Part shown: piece after piece, positions 36,425-49,855 of the stretch
Layout of the letters: the number at the start of each line of letters is the position of its first letter
Position numbering within the stretch: position 1 is the first letter of the stretch
Assembly (NCBI RefSeq): GCF_000742135.1
Contig: NZ_KN046818.1
Coordinates: forward strand, 3,415,447 to 3,479,446
From: Klebsiella pneumoniae
GTDB lineage: Bacteria > Pseudomonadota > Gammaproteobacteria > Enterobacterales > Enterobacteriaceae
Direction: 5' to 3'
DNA length: 64,000 nt
Position numbers and translations under genes: made by a program
Notes under the pieces: model-generated
The model's input: the letters and a program-made list of their open reading frames with translations, nothing else
Databases searched by the model: none
Told to the model about the DNA's origin: nothing

Positions 36425-37627
36425 GTGCAAAGTGTTGATGTTGCCATTGTTGGCGGTGGAATGGTGGGGCTGGCGGTAGCCTGCGGTCTACAGGGTAGCG
36501 GCCTGCGCGTCGCAGTGCTGGAGAAAGCAGAGCCGCGACCGCTGGCCGCCGATGCGCCGCCGGCGCTGCGCGTTTCGGCAATTAATGCCGCCAGCGAAAA
36601 GCTGCTGACAAAGCTGGACGTCTGGCGCGAGATCGTCGCCCAGCGGGCCAGCTGCTATCACGGTATGGAAGTGTGGGATAAAGACAGCTTTGGCCACATT
36701 AGCTTCGATGACCAGAGCATGGGCTTTAGCCACCTTGGCTATATTATCGAAAATGCCGTAGTGCATCATGCATTGTGGCAGAAGGCGCAGCGTTGCGCTG
36801 ACGTTACCCTGCTGGCTCCGGCGGAACTTCAGCAGGTGGCGTGGGGCGAGAATGAAGCCTTTCTCAGCCTGCAGGACGGCAGCATGCTGACCGCGCGGCT
36901 GGTGATCGGCGCCGATGGTGCCAATTCATGGCTGCGCAATAAAGCCGATATTCCGCTGACCTTCTGGGATTACCATCATCATGCGCTGGTGGCGACCATC
37001 CGTACCGCTGAGCCGCATCAGGCGGTGGCCCGCCAGGCGTTCCATGGCGACGGGATCCTCGCCTTCCTGCCGCTCAGCGATCCGCACCTGTGCTCGATCG
37101 TCTGGTCGCTATCGCCGGGGGAAGCGCAGCGGATGCAGCAGGCTGATGAAACCACCTTCAACCAGGCGCTGAATATCGCGTTCGATAATCGCCTTGGCCT
37201 CTGCCAGCTGGCAAGTGAACGTGAAGTTTTCCCGCTGACCGGCCGCTATGCCCGTCAGTTTGCCGCCCACCGACTGGCGCTGGTCGGCGATGCCGCGCAT
37301 ACCATCCATCCGCTGGCCGGGCAGGGGGTCAACCTCGGTTTTATGGATGCCGCCGAGCTTATTGACGAGCTGAAGCGCCTGCACGTCCAGGGCAAAGATA
37401 TCGGCCAGCATCTTTATCTGCGCCGCTACGAGCGCAGCCGCAAGCACAGCGCGGCGCTGATGCTGGCGGGCATGCAGGGCTTCCGCGAAATGTTCTCCGG
37501 GAGCCATCCGGCGAAGAAACTTCTTCGCGATGTGGGACTCAAACTGGCCGATACGCTGCCGGGCGTGAAACCGCAGCTGATTCGCCAGGCGATGGGCCTC
37601 AACGATCTGCCTGCCTGGTTACGTTAA
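36425..37627 (+). CDS. ubiI: 2-octaprenylphenol hydroxylase UbiI
   Basis: A flavin monooxygenase (formerly VisC) that hydroxylates C5 of the ubiquinone ring precursor. It has 400 residues. The FAD motif VGGGMVGLAVACGLQ, the mid motif LVIGADGANSWLR and LALVGDAAHTIHPLAGQGVNLGFMD parallel those of ubiH, a paralogue immediately upstream. The start is GTG or the near ATG context at 36425, behind AAGGAGTAGAAC. A terminator follows. Confidence 0.96.
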   Translation: MQSVDVAIVGGGMVGLAVACGLQGSGLRVAVLEKAEPRPLAADAPPALRVSAINAASEKLLTKLDVWREIVAQRASCYHGMEVWDKDSFGHISFDDQSMGFSHLGYIIENAVVHHALWQKAQRCADVTLLAPAELQQVAWGENEAFLSLQDGSMLTARLVIGADGANSWLRNKADIPLTFWDYHHHALVATIRTAEPHQAVARQAFHGDGILAFLPLSDPHLCSIVWSLSPGEAQRMQQADETTFNQALNIAFDNRLGLCQLASEREVFPLTGRYARQFAAHRLALVGDAAHTIHPLAGQGVNLGFMDAAELIDELKRLHVQGKDIGQHLYLRRYERSRKHSAALMLAGMQGFREMFSGSHPAKKLLRDVGLKLADTLPGVKPQLIRQAMGLNDLPAWLR

Positions 37628-37646
37628 CCGCGTCACACTTCTTTCA

Positions 37647-37668
37647 CCCGGCCTGGGCGCCGGGTTTT
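37647..37668 (+). terminator. Intrinsic terminator of ubiI
   Basis: ACCCGGC-CTGGGC-GCCGGGT is followed by TTTT. Confidence 0.8.
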
Positions 37669-38049
37669 CCCCCTCATTTGAAATATTCTAATTTCACCTC
37701 TTTTTTCGCATTAGATTTATTAATGCGTCCTTTTTTTTGTTAAAGAAATTAGAGCCGTAAAATCGCATAAAACACCATCATTACCTAATTGTCGCGCCGT
37801 TAATGTTAATTTTATGTGGCGTAAATCGCTTTTTTCCAGTCAATAACTCTGTAGGCTTTTCGGCGGATTTTAGCCATAAGCTAATGTGATGCCCTGAATG
37901 AGCTTATGGTTTAGCGCCGGGTTCGGTGGTAAGTTCAGGCCAAAGATAACGTTTGCGTCGGCGTCCGTCAGCGATGCCGACGCCGAATTTCGTGGCGCAA
38001 AATCGCCGACAATTTCGTGGCTGGTTCCGTTTTATTCGATGAGGAAAAG
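37669..38049 (+). promoter_or_regulatory. gcvTHP control region
   Basis: About 380 bp without a gene. The left two-thirds are very AT-rich (37675-37860), as expected for the Lrp- and GcvA-binding region known in E. coli. The right part holds a PurR-like box (37943-37958) and an adjoining hairpin (37958-37986). I did not resolve GcvA sites by eye. Confidence 0.65.
37943..37958 (+). promoter_or_regulatory. PurR-like operator of gcvTHP
   Basis: AAGATAACGTTTGCGT resembles the PurR consensus ACGCAAACGTTTNCGT, with the central AACGTT and right half intact. PurR repression of gcvTHP is established in E. coli. Confidence 0.6.
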
Positions 38050-39144
38050 ATGGCTCAACAGACTCCGTTGTATGAACAACACACGCTGTGCGGCGCGCGC
38101 ATGGTGGATTTCCATGGCTGGATGATGCCGCTGCATTACGGGTCCCAGATTGATGAGCACCATGCGGTGCGCGGCGATGCAGGGATGTTCGATGTGTCGC
38201 ATATGACCATCGTCGATTTCCACGGCAGCCGGATCCGCGAGTTCTTGCGCTATTTGCTGGCCAACGATGTGGCGAAGCTCACCACCCCAGGCAAAGCGCT
38301 CTACACCGGCATGCTGACCGCCTCCGCCGGCGTCATCGATGACCTGATTGTCTATTTCCTTTCTGAAGATTATTTCCGCCTCGTTGTTAACTCCGCCACC
38401 CGCGAAAAAGACCTCGCCTGGATCTCCGAACAAGCTGAACCTTACGGCCTTGAAATTACCGTTCGCGACGATCTGTCGCTGATCGCGGTCCAGGGCCCCC
38501 AGGCGAAAGCGAAGGCGGCGACGCTGTTTACCGACGCTCAACGTCAGGCCGTGGAAGGCATGAAGCCGTTCTTCGGCGTGCAGGCCGGCGACATGTTTAT
38601 CGCCACCACCGGCTATACCGGCGAAGCGGGTTATGAAATTGCGATGCCGAACGAGCAGGCGGCTGATTTCTGGCGCGGTCTGCTGGACGCTGGCGTTAAG
38701 CCGTGCGGTCTTGGCGCGCGCGACACCCTGCGCCTGGAGGCCGGGATGAACTTGTACGGCCAGGAGATGGACGAAGGCGTTTCCCCGCTGGCGGCGAACA
38801 TGGGCTGGACTATCGCCTGGGAGCCCGCCGATCGTAACTTCATCGGCCGCGAAGCGCTGGAGATGCAGCGCGAAAAAGGCACCGAGCAGCTGGTTGGCCT
38901 GGTGATGACCGAGAAAGGCGTCCTGCGCGGTGGTCTGCCGGTCCGTTTTACCGATAGCGACGGTAATCAAAAAGAAGGCATTATCACCAGCGGCACCTTC
39001 TCGCCGACGCTGGGCTACAGCATCGCGCTGGCTCGCGTGCCGGCCGGGATTGGCGACACCGCGGTGGTGCAAATCCGTAACCGTGAAATGCCGGTAAAAG
39101 TGACTAAACCTGGTTTTGTACGCAATGGCAAAGCCATTGTGTGA
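38050..39144 (+). CDS. gcvT: Glycine cleavage system T protein (aminomethyltransferase)
   Basis: Transfers the methylene of the aminomethyl-lipoyl H protein to tetrahydrofolate, releasing ammonia. It has 364 residues, as in E. coli. It opens [21 protein letters not shown], and the folate-fold signatures [20 protein letters not shown] and [19 protein letters not shown] are present. It is the first gene of gcvTHP; the ATG at 38050 follows GAGGAAAAG. YgfZ, encoded at 50777, is a relative. Confidence 0.97.
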   Translation: MAQQTPLYEQHTLCGARMVDFHGWMMPLHYGSQIDEHHAVRGDAGMFDVSHMTIVDFHGSRIREFLRYLLANDVAKLTTPGKALYTGMLTASAGVIDDLIVYFLSEDYFRLVVNSATREKDLAWISEQAEPYGLEITVRDDLSLIAVQGPQAKAKAATLFTDAQRQAVEGMKPFFGVQAGDMFIATTGYTGEAGYEIAMPNEQAADFWRGLLDAGVKPCGLGARDTLRLEAGMNLYGQEMDEGVSPLAANMGWTIAWEPADRNFIGREALEMQREKGTEQLVGLVMTEKGVLRGGLPVRFTDSDGNQKEGIITSGTFSPTLGYSIALARVPAGIGDTAVVQIRNREMPVKVTKPGFVRNGKAIV

Positions 39145-39168
39145 TTTCCCTTTTTTGGAGATGAATTG

Positions 39169-39558
39169 ATGAGCAACGTACCAGCAGAACTGAAATACAG
39201 CAAAGAACACGAGTGGCTGCGTAAAGAAGCGGACGGTACCTATACCGTTGGGATCACCGAGCACGCGCAGGAGCTGCTTGGCGATATGGTTTTCGTTGAC
39301 CTGCCGGAAGTGGGTGCCACCGTTGAAGCGGGCGCCGATTGCGCGGTTGCCGAATCCGTGAAGGCGGCCTCCGATATCTACGCGCCGATTAGCGGTGAAA
39401 TCGTTGCCGTCAACGAAGAGCTGAACGACTCTCCGGAACTGGTCAACAGCGACCCGTATACCGACGGCTGGATCTTCAAGATCAAAGCCAGCGACGAAGC
39501 GCAGGTTGCCGCGCTGCTGGATGCCGCCGCGTATGAAGCTTTACTGGAAGACGAATAA
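39169..39558 (+). CDS. gcvH: Glycine cleavage system H protein
   Basis: A lipoyl carrier protein of 129 residues that shuttles the aminomethyl group between GcvP and GcvT. The lipoylated lysine lies in [14 protein letters not shown] (about residue 65). The ATG at 39169 sits behind TTTGGAGATGAATTG; the TTG three bases earlier is not needed. An ERIC element starts one base after its stop codon. Confidence 0.97.
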   Translation: MSNVPAELKYSKEHEWLRKEADGTYTVGITEHAQELLGDMVFVDLPEVGATVEAGADCAVAESVKAASDIYAPISGEIVAVNEELNDSPELVNSDPYTDGWIFKIKASDEAQVAALLDAAAYEALLEDE

Positions 39559-39682
39559 ATACGCTTCATCCTTCACGCTGCAGGGGCGTTGGCTTCCTGG
39601 CTCCCCCCGGTCACTTACTTTTGTAAGCTCCCGGGGAGTCGCTGTGTCGCCGCCTTCCTGCAACGCGAATGATTTTGCGTAT
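39559..39682. repeat. ERIC element between gcvH and gcvP
   Basis: A complete ERIC (intergenic repeat unit) of about 124 bp, bounded by ATACGC and GCGTAT. The core GGTCACTTACTTTTGTAAGCTCC and the inner GCAGGGGCGTTGGC and CCTTCCTGCAACGCGAATGA follow the ERIC consensus (quoted in parts). It begins immediately after the gcvH stop and lies inside the gcvTHP transcript. Confidence 0.9.
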
Positions 39683-39764
39683 TCTGGCCCGGTAAGCATC
39701 AGCGCTTGCCGGGCAAACCAGTCAGACAACCACGATTCACCGCACGTTTCAGGAACCATCGCTC

Positions 39765-42638
<2,874 letters not shown>

Positions 42639-42661
42639 GTTTGCGTTTTAGCTAAACTTTT

Positions 42662-42689
42662 AAAGGCGCTGCGGCGCCTTTATTTTTTT
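42662..42689 (+). terminator. Intrinsic terminator of gcvTHP
   Basis: AAAGGCGC pairs with GCGCCTTT around a 3-base loop, followed by ATTTTTTT. The next gene begins 12 bp later. Confidence 0.85.
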
Positions 42690-42700
42690 GGAGGGAAGGT

Positions 42701-43444
42701 ATGGGAATAGCTCTTATTAGCGGCGCGAGCCGCGGCATAGGCCGGGCGACGGCGCTGCTGTTGGCGCAGGAAGGATATACCGTGGCGGTCAATTACCATC
42801 ACAACATTAACGCCGCCACCGAGGTGGTGAATACCATTGTGGCGTCTGGCGGCAAAGCCACGGCGCTGCGGGCGGACATCAGCGATGAAGCGCAGGTGAT
42901 GGCGATGTTTGAGGCGATCGACCGCATGGGCGAGCCGCTGACGGCGCTGGTCAACAACGCCGGGATCCTGTTTACCCAGTGTACGGTGGAGAGCCTGAGC
43001 GCCGAGCGTATTAACCGCGTGCTGGCCACCAACGTCACCGGTTACTTCCTCTGTTGCCGTGAGGCGGTAAAGCGCATGTCACATCGGCATGGCGGCAAGG
43101 GTGGGGCGATAGTTAACGTTTCGTCGGCGGCCTCGCGCCTTGGCGCGCCGGGGGAGTACGTTGACTATGCCGCGTCGAAAGGGGCGGTAGATACCCTGAC
43201 CACCGGGCTGGCGCTGGAGGTGGCGGCGCAAGGGATCCGGGTCAACGGCGTGCGTCCGGGGCTGATTTATACCGAGATGCACGCCTCCGGCGGTGAACCG
43301 GGACGCGTGGATCGAGTGAAAGGTTCGCTACCGATGCAGCGCGGCGGCCAGCCGGAAGAGGTCGCTCAGGCCATTGCCTGGCTGCTGAGCGACAAAGCGT
43401 CGTATGTGACGGGTAGCTTCCTTGAACTGGCGGGCGGGAAATAA
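42701..43444 (+). CDS. ygfF: SDR oxidoreductase YgfF
   Basis: A classical short-chain dehydrogenase of 247 residues. It has the nucleotide motif SGASRGIG (7-14), NNAG, serines in NVSSAASRLG and YAASK as the YxxxK site. It has the same position (after gcvP) and length as E. coli YgfF. The physiological substrate is not known. The ATG follows GGAGGGAAGGT. Confidence 0.93.
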   Translation: MGIALISGASRGIGRATALLLAQEGYTVAVNYHHNINAATEVVNTIVASGGKATALRADISDEAQVMAMFEAIDRMGEPLTALVNNAGILFTQCTVESLSAERINRVLATNVTGYFLCCREAVKRMSHRHGGKGGAIVNVSSAASRLGAPGEYVDYAASKGAVDTLTTGLALEVAAQGIRVNGVRPGLIYTEMHASGGEPGRVDRVKGSLPMQRGGQPEEVAQAIAWLLSDKASYVTGSFLELAGGK

Positions 43445-43460
43445 CCCGTAGATGTCTATT

Positions 43461-43540
43461 GCCCGGCGGCGCTGCGCTTGCCGGGCCTACGGGGTCAAAG
43501 CCGAATGGTAGGCCGGGTGGCGGATACGCCTTACCCGGCA
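43461..43540. repeat. REP/BIME-type palindrome pair
   Basis: Two REP-like palindromes in opposite orientation: GCCCGGCGGC...GCCGGGC at about 43461-43486 and GTAGGCCGGGTG...TTACCCGGC at about 43508-43539. They fill the gap between convergent ygfF and scsD. Confidence 0.75.
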
Positions 43541-43564
43541 TAAAAACCGCTAAAGCCCGACGGT

Positions 43565-44068
43565 CTACCAGGAGGCCAGCCACAGCCGCAGGCGCATTCC
43601 CCAACTGCTGGTCCAGCCGGTGGTAACCGACTTTACCTCGCCTTGAGAAATGACCACCAGCGTTGGCGTTACCTGGATATCCCACTGCCGCGCCAGCTGG
43701 CCGCTTGGATCATTCACCGTCGGCAGCGCCAGTTTCTTCCTGGTCAGCCACTTCTCCAGCGTGACGTTATCGCCGGAACGCAGGGCTACCGTCAGCACAT
43801 TGCCGCCGTCGGCGGCAAGCGATGCCACCGACGGCGTGGTATAGCGACAGACTCCGCACCAGGTCGCCCAGACGTACAGCAGCAGCGGCTTTTGCTGGCT
43901 TATGGCATGCAGATCCAGCGTCCTGCCGTCGAGTGTCTGCAGCGATGTGGCGCTGACGTTTTGCGGCAGCGCGGGCTGGCGAAAATAATCCACCGCCAGG
44001 CTCACCGCCGCGCCAATCAGCAGCCACACCGCCAGCTCGCGCAGCCAGCGCCTGATTTTACTGGCCAC
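43565..44068 (-). CDS. scsD: Thioredoxin-like protein ScsD
   Basis: A membrane-anchored periplasmic TlpA/thioredoxin-like protein of 167 residues. One N-terminal membrane helix (about 10-28) is followed by a thioredoxin domain with the redox motif WCGVC (ATWCGVCRYTTP) and the cis-proline region VTPTLVV. It probably receives electrons from ScsB. It is the last gene of scsABCD, overlapping scsC by 11 bp. Confidence 0.92.
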   Translation of the reverse strand: MASKIRRWLRELAVWLLIGAAVSLAVDYFRQPALPQNVSATSLQTLDGRTLDLHAISQQKPLLLYVWATWCGVCRYTTPSVASLAADGGNVLTVALRSGDNVTLEKWLTRKKLALPTVNDPSGQLARQWDIQVTPTLVVISQGEVKSVTTGWTSSWGMRLRLWLASW

Positions 44069-44669
44069 GGGCTTTCGCCAGCTGCTCTTTCACCAGCCCC
44101 TCCAGGTCTTCAGCAGGGATCGCGCCGGCCACCATCTGATCGCCGATGATCGTTGCCGGGGTGCCCTGAATATTCAGCACCTGCGACAAAATCAGGTTCA
44201 TCTTCAGCGAATCCATGGTCTTGTCATCGATATTTACACTATCGGTGGCGGTTTTCTTCTGCGCGGCGGCGATACTGGCGTCATCGTGATAGCCTTTTTT
44301 CGCCATCAGCCTCTGATGCAGCGCCCAGAATTTTTCGGGCTGCTGACGCCAGGTGGAGAGCGCGGTTTTAGCGGCATTCACCGAACTCTGCCCTTTAAAC
44401 GGCAGCAGCTTAACGATGAGCTGGATGTCCGGATTATCGTGGACGATTTTTTCCAGCAGCGGATCAAACTGTTTGCAGTAAGGGCAGTTGTAATCGGTAA
44501 ACGAGACGATTGTGAGTTTTGGCTCTTTCGCGCCGGTGCGCGGGCTATTCGGATCGTTAAACAGCAGCTGGGCTAACTGGTCATTACCGTTCGATTGTGG
44601 TTCTTCCGCCGGGGCGGCGAAGCTGAAGGCCGATACGCACAGCAGTAATAAGGCGGTGATAGCTCTCAT
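44058..44669 (-). CDS. scsC: DsbA-like periplasmic disulfide protein ScsC
   Basis: A 203-residue exported thiol oxidoreductase. Signal peptide RAITALLLLCVSAFSFA, then a helical N-terminal segment that in ScsC drives oligomer formation, and a DsbA-like domain with CPYC (TDYNCPYCKQF) and a cis-proline in GTPATIIGD. In Salmonella, ScsC confers copper tolerance and is reduced by ScsB. One base separates it from scsB. Confidence 0.93.
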   Translation of the reverse strand: MRAITALLLLCVSAFSFAAPAEEPQSNGNDQLAQLLFNDPNSPRTGAKEPKLTIVSFTDYNCPYCKQFDPLLEKIVHDNPDIQLIVKLLPFKGQSSVNAAKTALSTWRQQPEKFWALHQRLMAKKGYHDDASIAAAQKKTATDSVNIDDKTMDSLKMNLILSQVLNIQGTPATIIGDQMVAGAIPAEDLEGLVKEQLAKARGQ

Positions 44670-44670
44670 G

Positions 44671-46680
44671 TTATTTTCCTTTAGCGGCGGACAGGGTGGC
44701 GAGAAGGTGTTCGCGGTCTAACAGCGCAGGCAGAATCTGTCCCTGCGGCAATTCCGGTCCGTAAATCTGGTTAAACGGCACCGCGGCGCTGCCGCGTGCG
44801 GTTAAAAACTGGCTAATGTCAGCGGAGGGGCGGCTCCAGTCGCCGCGCAGGGCGACTACGTCTGGCGCTAACAGCGCCTGCTGGACGTCGTCGCGCAGCA
44901 GCACGTTGTATTTATTGGCTTTACAGGTCACGCACCAGTCGGCGGTGACATCAATAAATACCCGTTTATGCTCCGCCAGGGCGCTGGCGATAGCCTGCTC
45001 GCTGAGCGGCTGCCAGTTAACCCGGTCCCGGCGCGGGCCCTGGCTGTCCTGTTGGGCGACAAAGGCGACGGAGCCCGCTACCACTATGGCCAGGGCGCCC
45101 GCGCGCAGCGCCGTCCGCCAGCGGTAGCGCCAGGCGGTGGCCACTAGCAGGGCGATGGCCAGAATCACCAGCAGGGTAAGCACCGGCGTACGGCCGATGT
45201 GGATCGTCAGCAGGCTGACCAGCCATAGCGCTGAACCAAGCATCATTAGCCCCAGCACCACCCGCAGATGATTCATCCAGCGGCCCGGGCGTGGCAGTCG
45301 TTGCGCCAGACCCGGCCAGGCAACGATCAGCAGCCACGGCAGGCTCATGCCGATCCCCATGGCGAAGAAAATGCCCCACAGCAGCGGCAGGGGCGCCACC
45401 AGCGCCACCGACACGGCGGTACCGAGGAACGGCGCGGTACAGGGCGTCGCCAGCAGGGTGGCGAAGGCGCCCTGCCAGAAATGGCCCATTAAGCCGTTGC
45501 CGCCCCTGGTGGCGAGGAAAGTGCTGGCGCTGGAGGATAGGCGGATTTCGAACAGCCCCAATAAACTGGCGCCGAACAGCACCATCACCAGCGCCATCGC
45601 GCCGATAAACCACGGGTTCTGGAACTGGATGCCCCAGCCGAGCGCCTGATTCCCCAGGCGTAGCGCGGTCATCATCAGCGCCAGCGCCAGGAACGAGACG
45701 ACGATCCCGCACACCGAGGCGAGGAACTGCCGCCGCACCGCGCCGCGTTCGCGACCTTCGGTTTGCACCAGCGAGCCGAGCTTCATGGCCAGCACCGGCA
45801 GCACGCACGGCATGACGTTGAGGATTAGCCCGCCGGCCAGCGCCATCAGCAGCACCCAGCCTAACGCCAGCCCCGGCGCGGCGCTGCCGGCGGCGACGGC
45901 GATTTGGCTTTCCTGCGCCTGACCGCTATCGGCCAGCACCAGCGACAGCGTTTTGCCGCTCAGGTCCGGCGCCGCTTCGCCCCAGCTGTCGGTGACTGGT
46001 ACGGTGGCGGTCAACGTATCGCCGCGGCTGGTAAAGCTCGGCTTACCGAAATCGACATCCTCCATGCTGTCGATAAACAGCGCTGGCTGCTGCCAGCCGG
46101 CATCGCGGCGGGCGGTCACCGTCAGTTTGCCGCTGACGTAGCTGGCGGTCAGTTGCGAAGTCAGGCCATCGCGCAGCGGCAGTGTGCCCATCGCGCGGGT
46201 AAAATCATAATTAAATCGCTCCCCCGCCGGAGTCGTCATATCCAGCGAAAAGGGATAGTCAGTGAGAATACAGACATTGCTGCAGGTAGAGAGCGTCAGG
46301 ACGCCGCTAAGCGTCGGCGGTATCTTCCCGCGCAGCGTCATCGGAAAGCTGACGTCGCCGTGATAGCCCTGAGTGGAAATGCCCGCGACGTCGAAGCGCT
46401 GCGGCGTCGGCCAGCGCCAGCTCACCTCCAGCGGCGTGTGCCAGGCGATAGCCGGCGCGATGCCGCCTTCCCCTGGCGAGCGCCAGTAGGTTTTCCAGCC
46501 CTTTTCCAGCGCTACGTCTAAAAGCAGGCGAGTGTCGCCATTGCTCTCGGTTTGCGCCCGCAGGCGGACGCTGGCGTGTTGATTGTCGGCGGCGCGCAGC
46601 CAGCCGCTGTCGGCGGCCTGGCTGACGGGCAGCCATAGCCAAAGCAGGCAGACCAGTAGTCGCCTGAATACCATATACAT
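44671..46680 (-). CDS. scsB: Membrane thiol reductase ScsB (DsbD-like)
   Basis: A 669-residue DsbD-family protein that moves electrons from cytosolic thioredoxin to periplasmic ScsC and ScsD. Signal peptide, a periplasmic N-terminal domain with a Cys pair in LSTCSNVCILTDYP, an eight-helix core (about 270-515) with cysteines in VMPCVLPVLAMK and ATPCTAPFLG, and a C-terminal thioredoxin domain with DWCVTCKANKY. The start ATGTATATG follows CGGAGCAAACTT. Confidence 0.94.
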   Translation of the reverse strand: MYMVFRRLLVCLLWLWLPVSQAADSGWLRAADNQHASVRLRAQTESNGDTRLLLDVALEKGWKTYWRSPGEGGIAPAIAWHTPLEVSWRWPTPQRFDVAGISTQGYHGDVSFPMTLRGKIPPTLSGVLTLSTCSNVCILTDYPFSLDMTTPAGERFNYDFTRAMGTLPLRDGLTSQLTASYVSGKLTVTARRDAGWQQPALFIDSMEDVDFGKPSFTSRGDTLTATVPVTDSWGEAAPDLSGKTLSLVLADSGQAQESQIAVAAGSAAPGLALGWVLLMALAGGLILNVMPCVLPVLAMKLGSLVQTEGRERGAVRRQFLASVCGIVVSFLALALMMTALRLGNQALGWGIQFQNPWFIGAMALVMVLFGASLLGLFEIRLSSSASTFLATRGGNGLMGHFWQGAFATLLATPCTAPFLGTAVSVALVAPLPLLWGIFFAMGIGMSLPWLLIVAWPGLAQRLPRPGRWMNHLRVVLGLMMLGSALWLVSLLTIHIGRTPVLTLLVILAIALLVATAWRYRWRTALRAGALAIVVAGSVAFVAQQDSQGPRRDRVNWQPLSEQAIASALAEHKRVFIDVTADWCVTCKANKYNVLLRDDVQQALLAPDVVALRGDWSRPSADISQFLTARGSAAVPFNQIYGPELPQGQILPALLDREHLLATLSAAKGK

Positions 46681-46729
46681 AAGTTTGCTCCGTAAGTGAT
46701 GAATTAACCTGAACTGTCAGGAGAATCAA

Positions 46730-47089
46730 TCACTCACGGAAGATGCATAATCGCAGATGCACCCGCAATCGGGGTGAGGAGATAACGCGGGGAGGCCACT
46801 GGCGTTCGATACGCGGCGGGATCGCCGCCAGCACCGCCAGCAGCAGGGTGATAGCCAACAGCGCCCCTTCAAACAGCATCGGCGGAACGGCCATCAGCGA
46901 CTTGGCGCTGAGCTCGCACGGCGTGACCGGCGCCTCGGCCTGATCCTGGTTTTGCTGTAGCGACGGGCTGTCGGCGGTGAGGTTCATGACCAGCGCGTGC
47001 ATCCCGGCCATCCGTTGAGCGGTGCAGGTTAGCACCACCAGACAGGCCAGGAGGACAAAAAGAATGGCTTTGCGTTGTCGCTTAATCAT
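46730..47089 (-). CDS. scsA: Suppressor of copper sensitivity protein ScsA
   Basis: A small 119-residue inner-membrane protein, first gene of scsABCD. It has an N-terminal signal-anchor helix (about 8-25), a periplasmic loop with one Cys in VTPCELSAKSL, a second helix (about 72-90) and a basic C-terminus. Identity rests mainly on length, topology and position upstream of scsB. Its biochemical role is not established. Confidence 0.83.
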   Translation of the reverse strand: MIKRQRKAILFVLLACLVVLTCTAQRMAGMHALVMNLTADSPSLQQNQDQAEAPVTPCELSAKSLMAVPPMLFEGALLAITLLLAVLAAIPPRIERQWPPRVISSPRLRVHLRLCIFRE

Positions 47090-47183
47090 GATTGCCTCAA
47101 ATATTCACGAGGCTTATCTTAACGGGCGAACGGGTTTTGGCAATGGTAAAGCTGTAAAGAAGTGTCTGGCGGATAAGCAATTA

Positions 47184-47207
47184 GCCCTCCCCCGGCCGGG
47201 AGAGGGC
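47184..47207. repeat. CCCTCTCCC-type hairpin after bglA
   Basis: GCCCTC and GAGGGC arms enclose CCCCGGCCGGGA. It lies 6 bp after the bglA stop codon and belongs to the same group as the hairpins at 17268 and 22095. There is no T-run on the bglA strand. Confidence 0.5.
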
Positions 47208-47213
47208 GGTTAG

Positions 47214-48668
<1,455 letters not shown>

Positions 48669-48765
48669 CTATTGTTCTCGAGTCTAGCAAAGTGAAAGTG
48701 AATGTCACGATATAACAAATTCCGCCAAAGGTAATATGTTACATCAAAAAAACAGGCTGTTATTT

Positions 48766-49494
48766 TTAGCTGATTTTGCGCGCTAATTTACGTCCGAGGG
48801 ATTCGAGAATATAGATCACTGGAATTTGCGTTGTAATATCGTAGACGCCGCCAATGCGCGTCTGCGGCACGTGCCAGGAGAGATTGAAATCAGCCAGTTT
48901 GGCCAGCCGCGAATGCTCATGGCTGGTAATCGACATCACCTTGCAATGATGTAGGCTGAACTGGCTGGCGAAACGCAGGATCTCTTCCGTCTCGCCAGAG
49001 ACGGAAAGCACGATCGCCAGCGCGTTGCGGGCCATATCGTTGGTTACCGGAAAATAGGGATCGTCAATATGGTTGCTGAATTTACCGACGTTGGAGAAGA
49101 AGCGTGCGCCATATTTCGCCAGCGCGCCGGAGGTGCCGGCGCCGACAAAAATAATACGTTCGGAGGCGAGAATAATATCGACGGCCTGCTCGAGTAATTC
49201 ATCGAACTCGTCATTATTGACGCTTTTAAAAAAGCTCATTATTTCGCTGGCGCCGATATTTGCCTGTTGAGGCTCATTCTGCTCGAGATATAATTTAAAG
49301 CGCACGCGAAATTCAGAGTAGCCCTCGCACTGCAGTTTGCGGCAGAAGCGTAACACGGTGGTCGTGGAGACCCCGGCGGCCTCGGCCAGTTCGCGGATGG
49401 TCATGTACATCACTTTGTCACGATTTTTAATGACGTAGTGGTAGACCATCATCTCAAGATTATTGAGACTGGCGACAGCGGCGTGGGAGAACAT
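48766..49494 (-). CDS. MurR/RpiR-family regulator next to bglA
   Basis: A 242-residue regulator with an N-terminal helix-turn-helix (MTIRELAEAAGVSTTTVLRFCRK, given in part) and a C-terminal SIS sugar-phosphate domain (IIFVGAGTSGALAKYGARFFSN...). It probably senses a sugar phosphate and controls bglA, 118 bp downstream on the same strand. It is absent from this position in K-12. The ATG at 49494 is used; a GTG two codons earlier (49500) is possible, and neither has a strong ribosome site. Confidence 0.88.
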   Translation of the reverse strand: MFSHAAVASLNNLEMMVYHYVIKNRDKVMYMTIRELAEAAGVSTTTVLRFCRKLQCEGYSEFRVRFKLYLEQNEPQQANIGASEIMSFFKSVNNDEFDELLEQAVDIILASERIIFVGAGTSGALAKYGARFFSNVGKFSNHIDDPYFPVTNDMARNALAIVLSVSGETEEILRFASQFSLHHCKVMSITSHEHSRLAKLADFNLSWHVPQTRIGGVYDITTQIPVIYILESLGRKLARKIS

Positions 49495-49543
49495 ACTCAC
49501 AGGGCGAACTCACAATTCATAATGACCAGGACGGAATTATATC

Positions 49544-49855
49544 ATGCAGGCCAATGACATTACCTTTTTTCAGCGTTTTCAGGACGACATCCTCGCCGGG
49601 CGCAAAACCATCACCATTCGCGATGCAGCGGAGTCGCACTTTAAGCCCGGCGATGTGCTGCGCGTTGGGCGCTATGAAGATGACGGCTATTTTTGCACCA
49701 TCGCCGTGACCGCGACCTCGACGGTGACGCTCGATACGCTGACCGAACAGCATGCGCAACAGGAGAATATGACTCTCGGGCAGCTGCGGCAGGTCATCAG
49801 CGACATCTATCCTGGCGAGAGCCAGTTTTATGTCATTGAATTCAAAACGCTTTAA
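49544..49855 (+). CDS. yqfB: ASCH-domain N4-acetylcytidine amidohydrolase YqfB
   Basis: A 103-residue ASCH-domain protein. The E. coli homologue hydrolyses N4-acetylcytidine. Family residues are visible in [20 protein letters not shown] (lysine and threonine of the active region) and [29 protein letters not shown] precedes the ATG. Confidence 0.93.
   Translation: MQANDITFFQRFQDDILAGRKTITIRDAAESHFKPGDVLRVGRYEDDGYFCTIAVTATSTVTLDTLTEQHAQQENMTLGQLRQVISDIYPGESQFYVIEFKTL

Noticed and set aside
47146-47158. GTAAA-GCT-GTAAA upstream of scsA as a CpxR box
   Set aside because: The spacing is 3 bp, not the 5 bp of the CpxR consensus, so it is not supported.
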